From NCBI GenBank assembly GCA_947095535.1, contig OX352772.1, forward strand, positions 217,421,346 through 217,485,345: a stretch of DNA of 64,000 nt. The letters are read 5' to 3'. The first letter of the stretch is position 1; every line of letters starts with the position of its first letter. The stretch is from Poecilobothrus nobilitatus (Eukaryota > Arthropoda > Insecta > Diptera > Dolichopodidae). A model generated the notes under the pieces. The model was not told the DNA's origin. It worked only from the letters and a program-made list of their open reading frames with translations, and made no database searches. Below are positions 21,956 through 35,035 of the stretch, piece by piece. The position numbers were made by a program, and so were the translations under genes.

Positions 21956-24738
21956 ATGAATATGAAGATGGTGCATTTTAATGCTAGAAGTCTGAGAAAA
22001 AATCTGCACGAGATTGAAACATTCTTAAAAATTAAAACTGGTTTTGATATAATCATGGTCGGCGAAACTTGGATATATTCCGAAGAAGAAAAGTACTTTA
22101 ATATTCCTGGATATACAGCATCCTTTATCTCTAGTAACTTGAGCAGAGGAGGCGGTGCTGCAATATATATAAAGCAAAATATTAGTCATAAAATTTTGGA
22201 AGTATTAACTTCTTCAGTACTATTGTAATTTCTTTAGAAGATACCAAGCCTACTATTAATATCGCCGTGTGTTACAAAAGCCCCAATGAGAACAATTATG
22301 CATTTATTGGACATCTAGATCAGCTGTTTGTTAAGTATAAAAAAAACATAATTGTGATTGGTGATACTAACATTTATTTACTCTCTGTAACGGATGTAAG
22401 CCTGATGTATATGGATATGCTGAATGTACTCGGTTAATATAAAAAATATAAATGATGTTAGTAATGCTACAAGAATTACATCAAACTCGGCGACATTAAT
22501 AGATCATGCTCTTTCAGATCTAAACACGAATCGATTTGATTTTGATATCACTATGTCTGATACTCCAAACTTAGATCATGTGTCTGTGTTGAAGTTAAAG
22601 CAGTTCTTAGAAAACTTGAAACGATGGTGTGCAAGCAAATAACTCATACAAACTATGATAAATACGCATACTTGTTGGAATGTTACTTACGTAGTCATAA
22701 TTGCATAAATGTTGATGAATTGATTGAAGCTATAAATTATTTCAGAGACATTTGTACAAGTGTTACGAACATTAGAATTAGAAAAAATAATCATTGGATG
22801 TCGAAAGAAATCTTAAAGCAAATTGAATCTAGAAATAACTTGTATAAGAAATATAAGAAGTATCCTAATAATGTGGAGTATAAGGTAAATTACAATAGAG
22901 TAAAAAATATGATTAATGCAGAGATAAAAAAAGCAAAGCAAACTTATTTTAATAGAAAATTGCAAGCAGCTGGCTCTAACACTAGAAAGATATGGAATGT
23001 CTTGAATTCTCAAATTATAAAACAAAAATCAGATTGTTGCAAAATAATTAAGGAAATACGATATAATAGTGAACTGTTAATTAATAACAAAGACATAGCC
23101 AACGGCTTTAATGACTATTTTAGTAATGCTGGTAGAAAATTAGCAAATAAAATTCAAACTAAAGAAGTAAATATAATAAAAAACGCAATAAATGAACGTT
23201 CCATGTTTCTAGTACGTACTAATGATCAAGAATTGTATAGTGTTATTATGAATCTAAAAGATAATTCACCTGGGTCGGATAGTATAGCAGCTAAAGAGTT
23301 GTTACTAATATAATATCCCCGTTAATTAGTAATTTTGTTAATGATAGTTTTCGCACAGGATATTATCCTAATTCAATAAAATATAGTACTGTGATTGCAA
23401 TATACAAAAGTGGTTCTCCTCTGGATACATCTAATTATCGGCCTATAACACTTACTAGCTGCATGACTAAAATATTTGAAAAAATAATGAATAAAAGAAT
23501 ATGTGAATTTATTAAATGTTCAGGGGGATTTGATATCAATCAATTTGGGTTCCAAAAATCGCATGGCTCTGATGTAGCTATCAAAATTCTGTAAGATCTA
23601 TTGTTGATAATCTCGATAAAGGAAACTATGTATGCTCGGTCTTTGTTGACTTAAGTAAAATTTTCGATACCATCAGATATTGTTGAACAGAATACATGAA
23701 ATCGGAGTAAGAGGGTTGCCTCATGAATTACTGAGAGCTTATTTGCAAAACAGATTTACCAAAACAAAAGTAAATGGTGTTTGTAGTATTGAACGTGCTA
23801 TAACTATAAGAGTGCCACAAGGGTCGGTTCTTGGTCCTACATTATATCTATTGTATGTTCATAGTATGCAATTTGCTAATATAAAATCTGATTATAAAAT
23901 ATTTACTGCAAAGCAAAAAATGCTGAGTTATTAGAAGAATTGGCGAATGAGGATTTGAAAAAAATATATGAAATGGGTAAATGGAAATAAATTAACAGTG
24001 AACATTGAAAAAACAAAGTACATGATTTTTAAACGATGCAACAAACCTGATATCAATCCCAAAATTTGTATTGATAGCAGAGAAATTATAAGAGAACAAA
24101 GTTATAAATATCTCGGTATTATAATAAATGACAAATAATCCTGGAGTGATCATGTTAATTACATATTAAAAAAGATAATGCCATTACTAGGTGCTATTAG
24201 AAGAAGCGGTATCATATTAGATGACAAATTAGCTAAATTATTATTTCATGCGCACATTATGTCTCACGTACGATACAATGTGGCGACATGGTCATGTTGT
24301 ACGAATACATAAAATAAACATAAGAATAAAATAAACATAATAATAAATAAAGCAATCAAGATACTGTACAGACTGAATTGGCGTACTCCATCTGATAATC
24401 TATACAAAAGTACTGGATTCCTTAAATTAAATGAATTAATAATTGTAGAAAAAGCTAAAATAATTCATAAAATAGAAAATGGTGTCATTAAAAGCAAAAC
24501 GTTATTACAAAAGAAAAGAAATATTCACAACTATAACACAAGAAATATGAAAAAGTTATGTCAAGAAAAAACTAGAACTGAATTGGCTAAAAACAGTAAT
24601 TTTTGCTCTTCAATAAGAATTTATAACAGTCTTCCTGAGAAATTAAAGAAATACAGTAACATACACACCTTCACATTTAAATTGAAATGTTTATTAAAAA
24701 ATGATTTGGTTCTACTGAAAAGATTGTTAGAATTATAA
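21956..24738 (+). pseudogene. LINE 1 ORF2: endonuclease-reverse transcriptase, inactivated
   Basis: ORF2 nicks the target and copies the RNA. APE-type endonuclease starts at 21956 (VHFNARSLRKNLHEIE, GETWI, GGGAAIYIK). A D...T..DHAL segment lies near 22490. The reverse transcriptase shows PGSDSIAAKELL (23270), NYRPITLTSCMTKIFEKI (23440), QFGFQKSHGS, VPQGSVLGPTLYLLY (23813) and NIEKTKYMIFK (24002). The catalytic Y/F-x-DD motif is missing: the frame goes from DYKIFT directly to AKQKM, so about ten residues are gone. The tail has YNTRNMKKL and SLPEKLKKY. Many frameshifts and a 3' UTR with poly(A) follow. Confidence 0.85.
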
Positions 24739-26805
24739 CTAAAATTAATTAAAGCTAGAGTTATAAATAAATTAAAATATAATAATAATATATACATATA
24801 TTTAATTTTTGTATTTATACTTTATAACATTACATACATTTATTATAATTGCTAAGACTTTTATACCAATTTTAAGTTATTGTCTAAGTCTAGCATATTG
24901 TAAAATCATAACATATAATTAAAATATAGAAAGAATTAAAAAAATAAATAAAAAATAAAAAACAAAAAAAAAAATAAATTTGATCATAGATGTATTAAGA
25001 CTTGTCCTCAATGTCAACAATCTCCCGTTTGCCCTTCAAACGTTTGCAATATATTATGTAAAGATTGCAATCGAAAATTTAGAGGTCAACAGTGTTTTGA
25101 TAATCACATTGCTTCCAGTTCAGTAATGAGAAAAAATCTTTGCGAACAAATAAATAAATGTTCTTACTGCTTAAAGCTTTACAAAAGTGTAAGACAACAT
25201 ACATGTAACGAATATTTTTGCAAAGTTTGCAATAAGCATGTGTCGCAAGATCATTTATGTTATATTCAACAAGATCTAAGGCAGCTCAAATTGAAAGATT
25301 TTTTATATATCATTTATGATTTAGAGACACAACAAGAAAAAAATTTGGAGAAAAAATTATAAAAGAAAATCGAAAAGAAATCAAACTACATGAGCCAAAC
25401 TTGTGTTTTTTTTGAGCAAAGATGTGATTTATGTATGAATGATATTTCCCTACATTTTTGCCAGAAATGTAAATTTAGACGAACTGTAATTAAAAAAGGG
25501 AATATTATAAAAGAGTTTCTTTCACACATAATGGAGGCAAAAAAAAATTTATAAGCGTTATTGTGATTGCTTACAATGGCCAATCTTTTGACCATCAATT
25601 TATATTAAATTTTTTATTGGAACAAACAGATATAAAAATAAAATTGATTATGCGAGGTACTAAAATAATTATGATGTTAATGTTGAACGTCAAATTCATA
25701 GATTCGATCAATTACTTTCCAATGGTGCTTTCAAAACTACCAAAAGCATTTGGTCTACCATCTATTTTTTAAAATTGTTATTTTCCACATTAATTTAATA
25801 CAACTAAAAATAAAGAATATGTTGGACCATTACCTGCTATTGAATATTACAACCCAGACACTATGCATATGAAAGAGCGTAATACATTTATAAAATGGTA
25901 TGAAAAAAACAAGGGTAATACATTCGATATGCAACGTGACATAGTTCATTATTGTATTAGTGATGTACAAGTATTAACTCAAGCATGTTTATCATTTAGC
26001 AAGGTATTTCTTGAACAATGTAACGTTAAGCCATTCTTAGAAGCAACAACTATAGCTTCAGCTTGTAATCTAGTTTTTCGACGTAATTTTTTAAAACCGG
26101 ACACTATTGGCTTGATTCCTAAAAACGGATATCACTATACTGACAACCAATCAAAAGAAGCTATTAAATGGTTAGTTTTTGAAGAGCAAGAACGAAATAC
26201 AAATATCCGACATGCGGCTAAAGGAAAAGAAGCAGTTATTTCAGGAGTTAAAATAGCCCGGTATTGTGCAATCACTAGCCAAATTTTCGAATTCCATGGA
26301 TGTTATTTTCACGGACATCCCGTTTGTTTACAGCATAGAGGTGATGAATCATGACCTCTATGACCTATATGACGATGTTGATGAGTTGCTTGATGAATCA
26401 TTATATGACTTATATTGTGATTTCCAAACCATCAACACGTTAATTAACGGTAACGCGCATTATACTTTTTAAAATTTTTTTTTCTAAATAAAGAACTTTA
26501 ACAAAAAACATAATTAAATTTTAAATTTTTTTTTTTTTTTTTGTTTTATTCTTGTTTTTTTAAATGCATGATTAACTAACTTTAAATTTCAATACTAACT
26601 TTTCAATATTTTAATTTTTTTTACTTTTGGATTAATAAAAGTTATTAACATTGTGAATCATTTTGCAAAATTTATTGTTTCTTTTTTTTACTGTTGTTGC
26701 TAACATATCATATTTCTATTTGGGCCATTTAAGTTTGTTTTTTACATTTGCTTAAATATTAACTGTAGAAATTCAAAAAAAATTAAAAAAGAAAAAAAAA
26801 AGAAA

Positions 26806-28831
26806 TATGTATAATCAAATTAATAAAAATCAACATAAATGCAGTGCTCCACTTTGTACTATTACAGATTCCAAAACTGAACTCATTGTTTGTAATGGGA
26901 TCTGTAAAAGAAAGTTCATGGGGTTTGCATTAATGCCCCTAGAGGTTGGCAATCATGCTCCTTGTTCATCTCGCATCATTTCGTTTGCGACAGTTGCTTG
27001 GATTTGAACCAGCCGACTAAAATACTTAAAGACGAGTTGATGAGTTGCTTGAAGGATATTATGAATGAATGTAAAGGTTCATCGGCCAAAGGAGTTGATG
27101 CGTTAAAAAATAACTAGTTGTGTTTTAACGATTTGGCAAAAAGTCATGATAATTTTAATCAGACGCTTTTCAGTTTCCTGTCCGGCCGTGAAAAACATTT
27201 AAAATAAGATTTTTACTTCTCTCAGCAACATCAAATGAGCTCGTATGAAATTATCCCTTCATACTATGGGAATAAAGGAACAATTACCAAATTGCAATAA
27301 GGAAATCCAATGCGAGTCAATTAACAATAAATCTTTATATATGGAATTAACAAGCAGTACTACGGATATGTCTAATTTTGTTCCAGAAAAAGAACTCATA
27401 GAAACTAAGAAACGGGATTTACCACATACCTCATCAAGGGAAATAAAATCCGGCTCTACTAATTTTCATACTATAAAAGTAAAATCGAAACCAAAAAAAA
27501 AACCAGAGAAAAAACTCAAAAAAGTGGATTTCTTACTTCCTGCTTCAACAAAGCACATAAATTCCAGCTCTACCAGTGATATTCATCTGCTTTATTTTTC
27601 CAGCCAGATCAAATACAAAAAGTATAAGTAAGTTGTTAATTGATAAATTTAATTGTAGTAATATTCATTTTACTAACATTACACCAAAAAATTTAAAATA
27701 CCGACCCAAATACAAATCTTTTAAAGTTATGGTACCTAAATCTAAAGTTAATGTAATAACGAACACGAAAAATTGAGATAAAGGTACCTTAATTCAAAAT
27801 TTTATCCCAAAAGACACTCCAAATATTAACTTTAAAATAGCACCATCACAGAAAAAGTCGTCACCTCTTTTAAATCCTTTTGCTACTTCCTCTAATAAAG
27901 TAAATGTACATACTCAGACATTATCAAACTTACAACACAATAACACTGATTCTGTTTTATCTACTAACAATTTTACTTTACGTAAACTACCTCTTTATAA
28001 AAAGCACTGTTTACTTCCCACATTTAATAAATTCACAAATTTCTCAAGTCAATTTCTCACATTACCAATTAATACAGATAATGATGATAATGACAATATC
28101 GATGATAATTGTACTATTGTTGTTAATAGTATTAGTAATAATTACAGTAATAATAATGATAATGACAACGTTAATAATAATAATAATAATAATAACGCTA
28201 ATAATAATAATGATAATAATAATAATAATAATAATGATAATAACAATAACAATAATAATAGTAATAATAATAGCAATAGTAATAATAATAATAATAGTAA
28301 TAATAATAATAATGATGATAATGACAGTATTGATCTTGATACCATTAATGTTGTTAACAATAATAGTAATAACAATAATTACATTAATAATAATAATAAA
28401 AATTGTAATAATAATAATGCCCAAACAAATAATAATACTTTTGTTCAACCTTTAGTGCCACCAATAGTTAGAATGACTAAAAAATTGTTAAATGAACAAG
28501 ATAAAATGTATGCCCTCTCAAGATTAAGAGATGAAAGAATATATAATATTATGAGATTATACCTCTCTTACTTGCATGATGACTCCTATAATTGTGTTAT
28601 CGAGAGAAAAACAAAGACTAATGTTTTAGTACTTCTACATAAGAAGGGCTTCCAATGAATTACAAAGCTCTTTATGACCTCTTTGTAAACTATCATGAGT
28701 CTATTGGCGTGCCCATTAAAATGATGCAAGAAGACTTAAAAGTCTTTCGTAATTATTGTAAGAGTAACTACTATAATCACTTACAGCGATCGAGAGAAAA
28801 TTATAATAAGTTTTTTCTTGCCAAAAGTTAA
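26806..28831 (+). pseudogene. LINE 2 ORF1 with PHD-like finger, long Asn tract and conserved C-terminal domain
   Basis: From ATG 26806 the first frame gives CSAPLCTI..., IVCNGICKRKF, continued in a neighbouring frame by FVCDSCLDLNQPTKIL, a PHD-like finger. A basic, Lys/Pro-rich middle follows (27470-27540). A long AAT-repeat tract (28075-28440) encodes mostly Asn with Asp. It leads into LVPPIVRMTKKL, YALSRLRDERIYN and LYLSYLHDD, then YNHLQRSRENYNKF before the stop at 28829-28831. This C-terminal domain matches that of LINE 1 ORF1. Unlike LINE 1, no zinc knuckles were seen. Several frameshifts. Confidence 0.65.
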
Positions 28832-28837
28832 AAATAA

Positions 28838-31747
28838 CTTAATCACTGTATCAACAATAAAGCATAAAGATCGGACAAGTAATCTCTCATTATATTATCA
28901 AAATGTAAGAGGATTACGCACTAAAACAACACAAGTTTTTAGTAATTCCAAAGTACTAAACTCGGATATATTTATGCTTACTGAGACTTGGTTATCTCCT
29001 TCTATTAATTCTCTTGAATTATTTGACAATTCCTACTTAGTTTACAGGAAAGATAGATATCAAAATAATATTGATATTTTAAATAATTCATTGATTCCTA
29101 AAGGTGGAGGTCTTCTTATATCAGTTAAGAATAACTTTAACTCTTCACAGGTACAAATACCTGATTTAATAAACTGTGATGTAATAGCAGTTAAAATTGA
29201 TTTAAATGTTTTAAATCTTTATATACTATGTTGCTACATTCCTCCAAATAGTAATATAAAAGTTTACCAAGATTTCTACTCAGTTGTTGATTCTTTGAAT
29301 AATAAATTAAATGACCTTGACGAACTGGGGAGATCTTAATTTGCCAAATATTAATTGGCAACTTCATGACGAGGAATGTTTCTACATCCCGACTAATTTA
29401 ACCTCTAATGTCGAATCACCAGTTATAGATAGTTTGCTTGCATGCGGACTTCAACAAGTCTCTTCAACTAAAAATCTATTAAACAAACAATTAGACCTTC
29501 TTTTTAGTTCTGACTGGGTAAATGTAACTAGAATATTAACGGCAACACCTCTTTCAAAAATTGATTGTCATCATCCCCCTTTCAGTTTTCAATTTCATTA
29601 TAATTGTTTAAATAAATCGTCATTAAATATCTCATATAAATTTAATTTTTCCAAAACTAATTTTTTTTGCTTAACAATTTTTTTCTTTCAATTGACTTTA
29701 ATTCTTTACTGGACATATATGATTTAAATAAAACGATTGATAAATTTTACGAAGTAATTTACCATGGATTTGACTTGTATGTTCATCGAGTTCATAATAG
29801 AAATATCAATTCAAGCCCACCATAGTATGATGGTGAACTAAAAACTCTTAGAAATAAAAAAAATAAAGCGTGGAATGCATATTTAAATAAAAAAGAAGGA
29901 TAATATTTCTTATTCAAATTTTCTAAATTTATTTACCTCATTCAAATCCTTACTTAGTCTTAAATATGAAGCTTACATTAGTAAAATTGCTTCGCAACTT
30001 CGTACAGATCCTAAATATGTTTGGAAGCTTGTAAATTCAAAACGTAAATCCGATCAATATCCAAATTATATGTCTTACAAAGATCAGAATTCTAACGACT
30101 CAATTGTTATATCTAATTATTTTAAAGATTTTTTCGCCGGTAGTTATTCTACTTCTTCTTTCGATATTGATGAATCTAATTTTAACCATTTGGAAGACTT
30201 TCCAAGTTTACCTCTTCAAAATATTAATTTTACAGCCGCAATACAGCTTTATCTAACTAAATTGGATGATAACTCTGCTCCTGGACCAGAAAACCTCCCA
30301 GAAATTATTTTAAAGCGTTGCGCCGATTCCCTATCTAATCCTATAGCACTTCTTTTTAATAAATCTTTTGCTTCTGCGGTGTTCCCTAAGTTATGGAAAG
30401 AATCGTACATAAGGCCAGTTCATAAAAAAGACTCAAAAAGTAATGTCGTGAATTATAGGTCTATTGCTAAACTTTCTAGTTTGCCGAAAGTATTTGAGCT
30501 TATGGTCTTTGTTGCAATTTATGATTATTGATCTGAATTTATAGTAAATGATCAACATGGATTTGTAAAAAAGAGATCAACTGTAACTAACCTTACAGAA
30601 ATAGCTTCAACTATTTTAAAAACAATGGAAGTTGGGCGCCAAACTGACATGGTTTACACTGACTTAAGTAAAGCGTTTGATCTTCTACCTCATAGTGTAA
30701 TACTCTATAAATTGAAAAAATATGGTTTTCCTTATTTCTCAATTAACTGGATTGATTCATACTTAAATAACCGTAGCTACAGTGTTCTTTTCAGAACAGC
30801 AATTTCAGCATATTTTATTGCTAATCAAATCTGGAGTACCACAGGGTAGTCATCTTGGACCATTGTTGTTTGTTATCTCAATAAATGATGTTACTAAGAT
30901 TATTCAGAACAGTTCCATAAAAATTTACGCGGACAACATGAAAATCTTTAAAGAAATGTGCTCAATGAATGATGCAGACTCTTTCCAAAAAGATCTTAAT
31001 AACTTTATGAACTGGTGTAAATGTGACAATCTTATTTTAAACATTGATAAATGTGCCGTCATTTCATTTACGCGTTCCCTAAACTTAATCACAAATAATT
31101 ACACTTTTAATAACAACATAATAAAAAGAGTTACTGAATTTAATGATCTTGGTGCAACTTTTGATTGTAAACTTACTTTTAATACACATATTAGCAAGAT
31201 CATTAGTAAAGCAAACTCAATGCTAGGTTTTGTAAAAACCCATATATTATAAAATCTCTTTACACGACTTTAGTTCGTCCTATTCTGGAGTATGCAAATC
31301 AGGTCTGGTCTCCACACTATCATCAACATATTGTTAGAATTGAAGCAATACAAAGAAATTTTCTAAGGTTCGCCTTAAGAAACCTAAATTGGGCTGATCC
31401 CCTTATATTGCCTCCATATGTCAACCGTCTCAAATTACTTGATATGAATACTTTGGAATGCAGACGAACAGTCATGGGTGTTGTTTTTTATTCAGTATTG
31501 TTGGGTACAGGTATTTCATAACTATATAGATTCACACTACATTAACAACATATTAATTAACTCAATCAACACACGAACACGTTTCAGGTCCGAAAACACA
31601 TTTTCGATTAGGTATCATAGGACTAATTACGGCAAATATGAGCCGATTAATAGAATGTTGATAAATGTGAATCAATACAAAACTATAATAAATATAAACA
31701 TGAGTAAAGATGTGATCAAAAAATCACTATTCAAAATAATTCCATAA
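28838..31747 (+). pseudogene. LINE 2 ORF2: endonuclease-reverse transcriptase with mutated active site
   Basis: The endonuclease shows LSLYYQNVRGLRTKT, LTETWL, GGGLLISV and GDLNLPNINW (about 29330). The reverse transcriptase shows DDNSAPGPENLPEIILK (30265), NYRSIAKLSSLPKVFE (30453), DQHGFVKKRST, YTDLSKAFDLLPHS (30656) and SGVPQGSHLGPLLF (30832). The catalytic motif is IYADNMKIF at about 30925: the second Asp of YADD is Asn, so the enzyme should be dead. Stops at 29336 (partly overcome by a frameshift) and 30530 also break it. The ORF ends near 31747 with an A/T-rich 3' UTR. Confidence 0.85.
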
Positions 31748-33570
31748 TTGTTCTTCACTATATTTGTTGTAAAAATTTTGTGAAATATTAAATATAAGTA
31801 AATATACATTTTTTTTTTTTTTTATAAAATAAATTTTGCTTTGTATAACTTTAATATTAACTTTAGATTAAGTATAATTAACTAAATGTAATATGTAAAT
31901 ACTTGAATTAAGTAAATAAATAAAATAAAGAAAAATAAATAAATGTGAATGATACATTAAATACACGATATGAGAGAACTACAGCTAAATCTGAAAGATT
32001 GAAGAGTCTAGGATATGTCGTAATTGAAATGTGGGGTTGTGAAGTTAAAAAGCATTTGAAGAATCAAAATATGCAGTATTTAGAAAAACATCCACTAATA
32101 AATAACTTACCATTAAATCCACGAGATGTTTTTTATGGTGGTCGAACTGAAAATGTATACAGCTATTATAAATACAACTGAAATAAAAAAATTAAATATA
32201 TATATATGTATGTTCATTATATCCATATGTTTGCAAATATGGTAAATACCCTGTAGGTCATCCAAAAGTTCATGTAGGTAATTCTATATGTTACAAAATT
32301 AATCTTGACAAATTAGATGGTCTTATAAAATGTAAAATTTACCACCAGAATATTTAATTCATCCTGTATTACCGTTAAAACAAAATAATAAACTAATGTT
32401 TTCATTATGTTATACTTGCAGTGAAAATAAAAACGAAGAAGAATTGTGCAATTATTCAGATGACAAACGAGCTTTAGTTGGTACCTGGATATTAAATGAA
32501 TTTGTTAAAGCTGTGCAAAAGGGGTACAGAATACTGGAAATCTATGAAATATGGGAGTACAATGTGACACAGTATAATAAAATAACAAAAGTAGGTGGGC
32601 TGTTTTCAAATATGATGAATAAATTTATACAAATGAAACAGGAGGCATCTGAATGGCCAAGCAAATGTACAAATGAAAATGAAAAAGACCAATACATTAA
32701 ACATTTTTTTGAAAATGAAGGTGTGAAATTGCAATTTTCAAGTGTTTGTAATAATCCGGGAAGAAGATCTCTTGCTAAATTAATTCTTAACTCATTTTGG
32801 GGAAAGTTTGGTCAGAGACAAAATCAACAAAAAACATCTATCATAAGTTCACCAGCAGAATTCTACGAGCTCCTAACAAATTCAGCTTTAGAAGTTAATC
32901 ACATTCTTCCAATTAATGATGAAAATATTGTTGTAAATTGGCAGTACAAAGAAGAGACCGCTGATTCGTTATCAACAACTAATGCGTATATTGCTGCATA
33001 TATTATGACACAAGCGCGACTAAAGCTATATAACGATTCAGAAAAACTGGGAAAACGAGTTTTATATTACGATACAGATTCAGTTGTTTACGTAAGTGGT
33101 GAAGGAGAATATGATCCACCAACCGGTGATTTTATTGGTAATATGACAGACGAATTGGAAAGTTATAGTCTTGACAGTTATATTACTGAATTTGTTAGTG
33201 GTGGGCCTAAAAATTATGCATATAAAGTACATTGTACAAAAGATAATTCAGAAAAAGTTGTATGTAAAGTGAAAGGTATCTTCTTATTAATTCTACTGCA
33301 GCTAAACAAGTTAATTTTGAGACAATTAAAAATGCTATTTTAAACTATCAAGATGGAGAAGATATTTTAGTGATTTCTCAAAACATTAGATGAACTAAAT
33401 ATTTTGAAGTAATTACAGTAACTGAAACAAAGTGATATCAACCAAAATCAGAAAAACGTTGTTTTCTGGAAGATCATAGTTCATTACCATTTGGATATAA
33501 AAAGTTGGGAAAAGAAAATGAAAAATAAAATAAAAATAAAAACTAAAATTGCATATTTGTATGTTTTTAT

Positions 33571-34234
33571 TTAAACAATATCATTTCTATTTATCCAAGT
33601 ATTATGAGTGTTATCTAATCCAAGCCATTTTATATATACTTTATTTCCTTGCTTCTTAATAATCTTCTCAACAAGGTAGGTATCTGGGTATTTTACAGGT
33701 GTAAGCTCAACTTGATAAAATCCTCCAGAAATTGGTACGCCAGTGTAGTCCGATAACTGATATGTAACAGAATAAGTATTATTGATTTTTTCAATTTGGA
33801 ATATTTCAGATGACCAATTAGGTTGACAACCTTTTTCGAAATAACCTTTATATTTACTTATTCTTACAAAATTTCCAACCTTATATTTATTTTTTTGAAA
33901 AATTTTAGGCTCAGTATACACATTTTTAACTATATTTTTTTCGTTTTTCTTTGTGATTTTTTCAGGTGGAAGTCTTGTTGTACCTTTATTAGTGTTTGTA
34001 TAATAGGTAACTATTTATAATTCCCGTCATTAAACTAAATTTTTTCCACATCGTATTTTTCAATATGCGGTTGGATCGTTCAACAATTGATGCTTTTAAT
34101 GGTTTCAAAATAGAAATAGCTCTGTGTAATTTGTTCTCAAACTTTTGTAAATAGTTATTTAAATACATAATTCGTTCCTTATGTTCATCTAAGAGTACTG
34201 AATCATGTGCATTTAGAAACTCTTTAATATCCAT
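33571..34234 (-). pseudogene. INT: Polinton A integrase remnant with chromodomain
   Basis: INT is a retroviral-type DDE integrase that inserts Polintons. Reading leftwards from 34234, a short N-terminal part (MDIKEFLNAHDS) runs into KASIVERSNRILKNTMWKKF, the segment containing the catalytic Glu. The region that should hold both catalytic Asp residues is absent. After a frameshift the C-terminal part is complete: YKVGNFVRISKYKG, PNWSSEIF, and a chromodomain-like end YLVEKIIKKQGNKVYIKWLG, W-N...DIV. It is convergent with POLB. The enzyme cannot be active because two of three DDE residues are missing. Confidence 0.88.
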
Positions 34235-34363
34235 TATTGAATGATGACGTTACAACAAGTTTCTATATTTACATACTCTAAAGCCCTTTAATTTTTAGGT
34301 ATAAAATGACGTTTCAATTTCACTTTTTGATCATTTTAACTTAATTTTTATTTAAATATTTTC

Positions 34364-34612
34364 AATGGCTGATTCAACTACCTCTCCATTCAATGTAGAA
34401 ACAACTGATCAAAATAGGAAGAGCAATGAACATTCAATTTAAGTTATTGAAGTAACATCAAATGTGGATGATGAAGAGTTAGTGTTAACCCAGGAATTTA
34501 TTCCACCAGAGGGTCAAGTTAGAAATGACGAAAACATAATGATGCAAGAGAAAATTTGGGTAAATAACCAGGAAGGGGATCCAGATTATTTTAATAATTT
34601 CATATTTTATTA
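34364..34612 (+). pseudogene. Small acidic frame in Polinton A, one internal stop
   Basis: The ATG at 34364 opens MADSTTSPFNVET, interrupted by a TAA at 34441, and then IEVTSNVDDEELVLTQEFIPP in the same frame up to 34612. It is rich in Asp and Glu and has no membrane segment. No counterpart was seen in Polinton B and I do not recognise it. It sits between INT and the OB-like gene. Confidence 0.35.
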
Positions 34613-34689
34613 AATGTACCTATATATAAAAATACTAAAAAACAAAAATTTCAATGTTATATGTTTTTATTATTATATTATTTAGTATA

Positions 34690-35025
34690 AATTATTTAAA
34701 CGAAACTGATAAAAGAAAAAGTTGTTAACCAGAAAATAAAAAAACAAGTTGTACCTATAATTAATAATAAAAAATCTGAAATTTAAAAATTTAAAATAAA
34801 AATAAAAGAAATTGTTTTATTTATACTTAATATTTTTTATTAAATGTACTTTTATTAAAACTGATAAAAACAAAGTTTTTAAACTATAAGATTTAAAAAC
34901 AGAAAATAAAAAACATAGGTTGTTCCTATAATTAATATTAAAAAATCTGAAATAGCTATAACAATTTAAAATAAAAATAAAAAAATTGTTTTATTTATAC
35001 TTAATATTTTTTATTTATTCTAAAA
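34690..35025. repeat. Direct tandem repeat of ~173 bp
   Basis: CAGAAAATAAAAAACA, then TTGT.CCTATAATTAAT, AAAAAATCTGAAAT and TTGTTTTATTTATACTTAAT, occurs twice with the same order (34730-34850 and about 34900-35020). It is non-coding, AT-rich, and located at the 3' side of the minus-strand gene at 35036-35607. Confidence 0.75.
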
Positions 35026-35035
35026 ATTAATCATG

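Larger units (their letters stand above)
19399..24976 (+). mobile_element. LINE 1 (Jockey/CR1-like non-LTR retrotransposon) inserted in POLB
   Basis: A two-ORF LINE ends in an A-rich tail (24940-24976). POLB resumes immediately with AAATTTGATCATAG. TAAATTT occurs on both sides of the insert (about 19391 and 24974) and is the likely target duplication. The insertion separates CHVPF from KFDHRC, residues adjacent in Polinton polymerases. At about 5.6 kb it is near full length. Confidence 0.85.
26350..31940 (+). mobile_element. LINE 2 (Jockey/CR1-like) inserted in POLB
   Basis: A second LINE interrupts POLB between LQHRGDES (about 26348) and NDTLNTRYERT (31949). The A-rich tail is at 31905-31943. 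The exact left end is uncertain because 26350-26800 is AT-rich leader without homology that I can see. At about 5.5 kb it is near full length. It belongs to a family related to but distinct from LINE 1. Confidence 0.8.
18442..33528 (+). pseudogene. POLB: Polinton A protein-primed family-B DNA polymerase, split by two LINEs
   Basis: POLB replicates the Polinton. The ATG at 18442 is favoured because the homologous gene of Polinton B starts with a similar MSKK (here MAKK). The N-terminal domain spans 18442-19398 (FEDIWEMISKIFQSNSEG, VRLPQGRG, LPRALVVA), with a small (AACAAT)-like insertion at 19030-19105. LINE 1 follows. A Cys-rich zinc-binding part comes next at 24980-25260 (CPQCQQSPVCP, CKDCNRKFRGQQCF), then exonuclease motifs: YDLET (25315), AYNGQSFDHQFIL (25566) and YCISDVQVL (25950). 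LINE 2 follows FHGCYFHGHPVC. Polymerase motifs: VCSLYP (32212; the usual Asp is Tyr), KLILNSFWGKFGQR (about 32778), and YYDTDSVVYV (about 33066), which is intact. Several stops and frameshifts. The end pairs tail to tail with INT 40 bp away. Confidence 0.9.

Noticed and set aside
28062..28448. Long poly-Ile/Leu/Val frames on both strands around 28100-28450
   Set aside because: They are shadows of the AAT trinucleotide repeat; the Asn-rich frame of LINE 2 ORF1 is the coding one.
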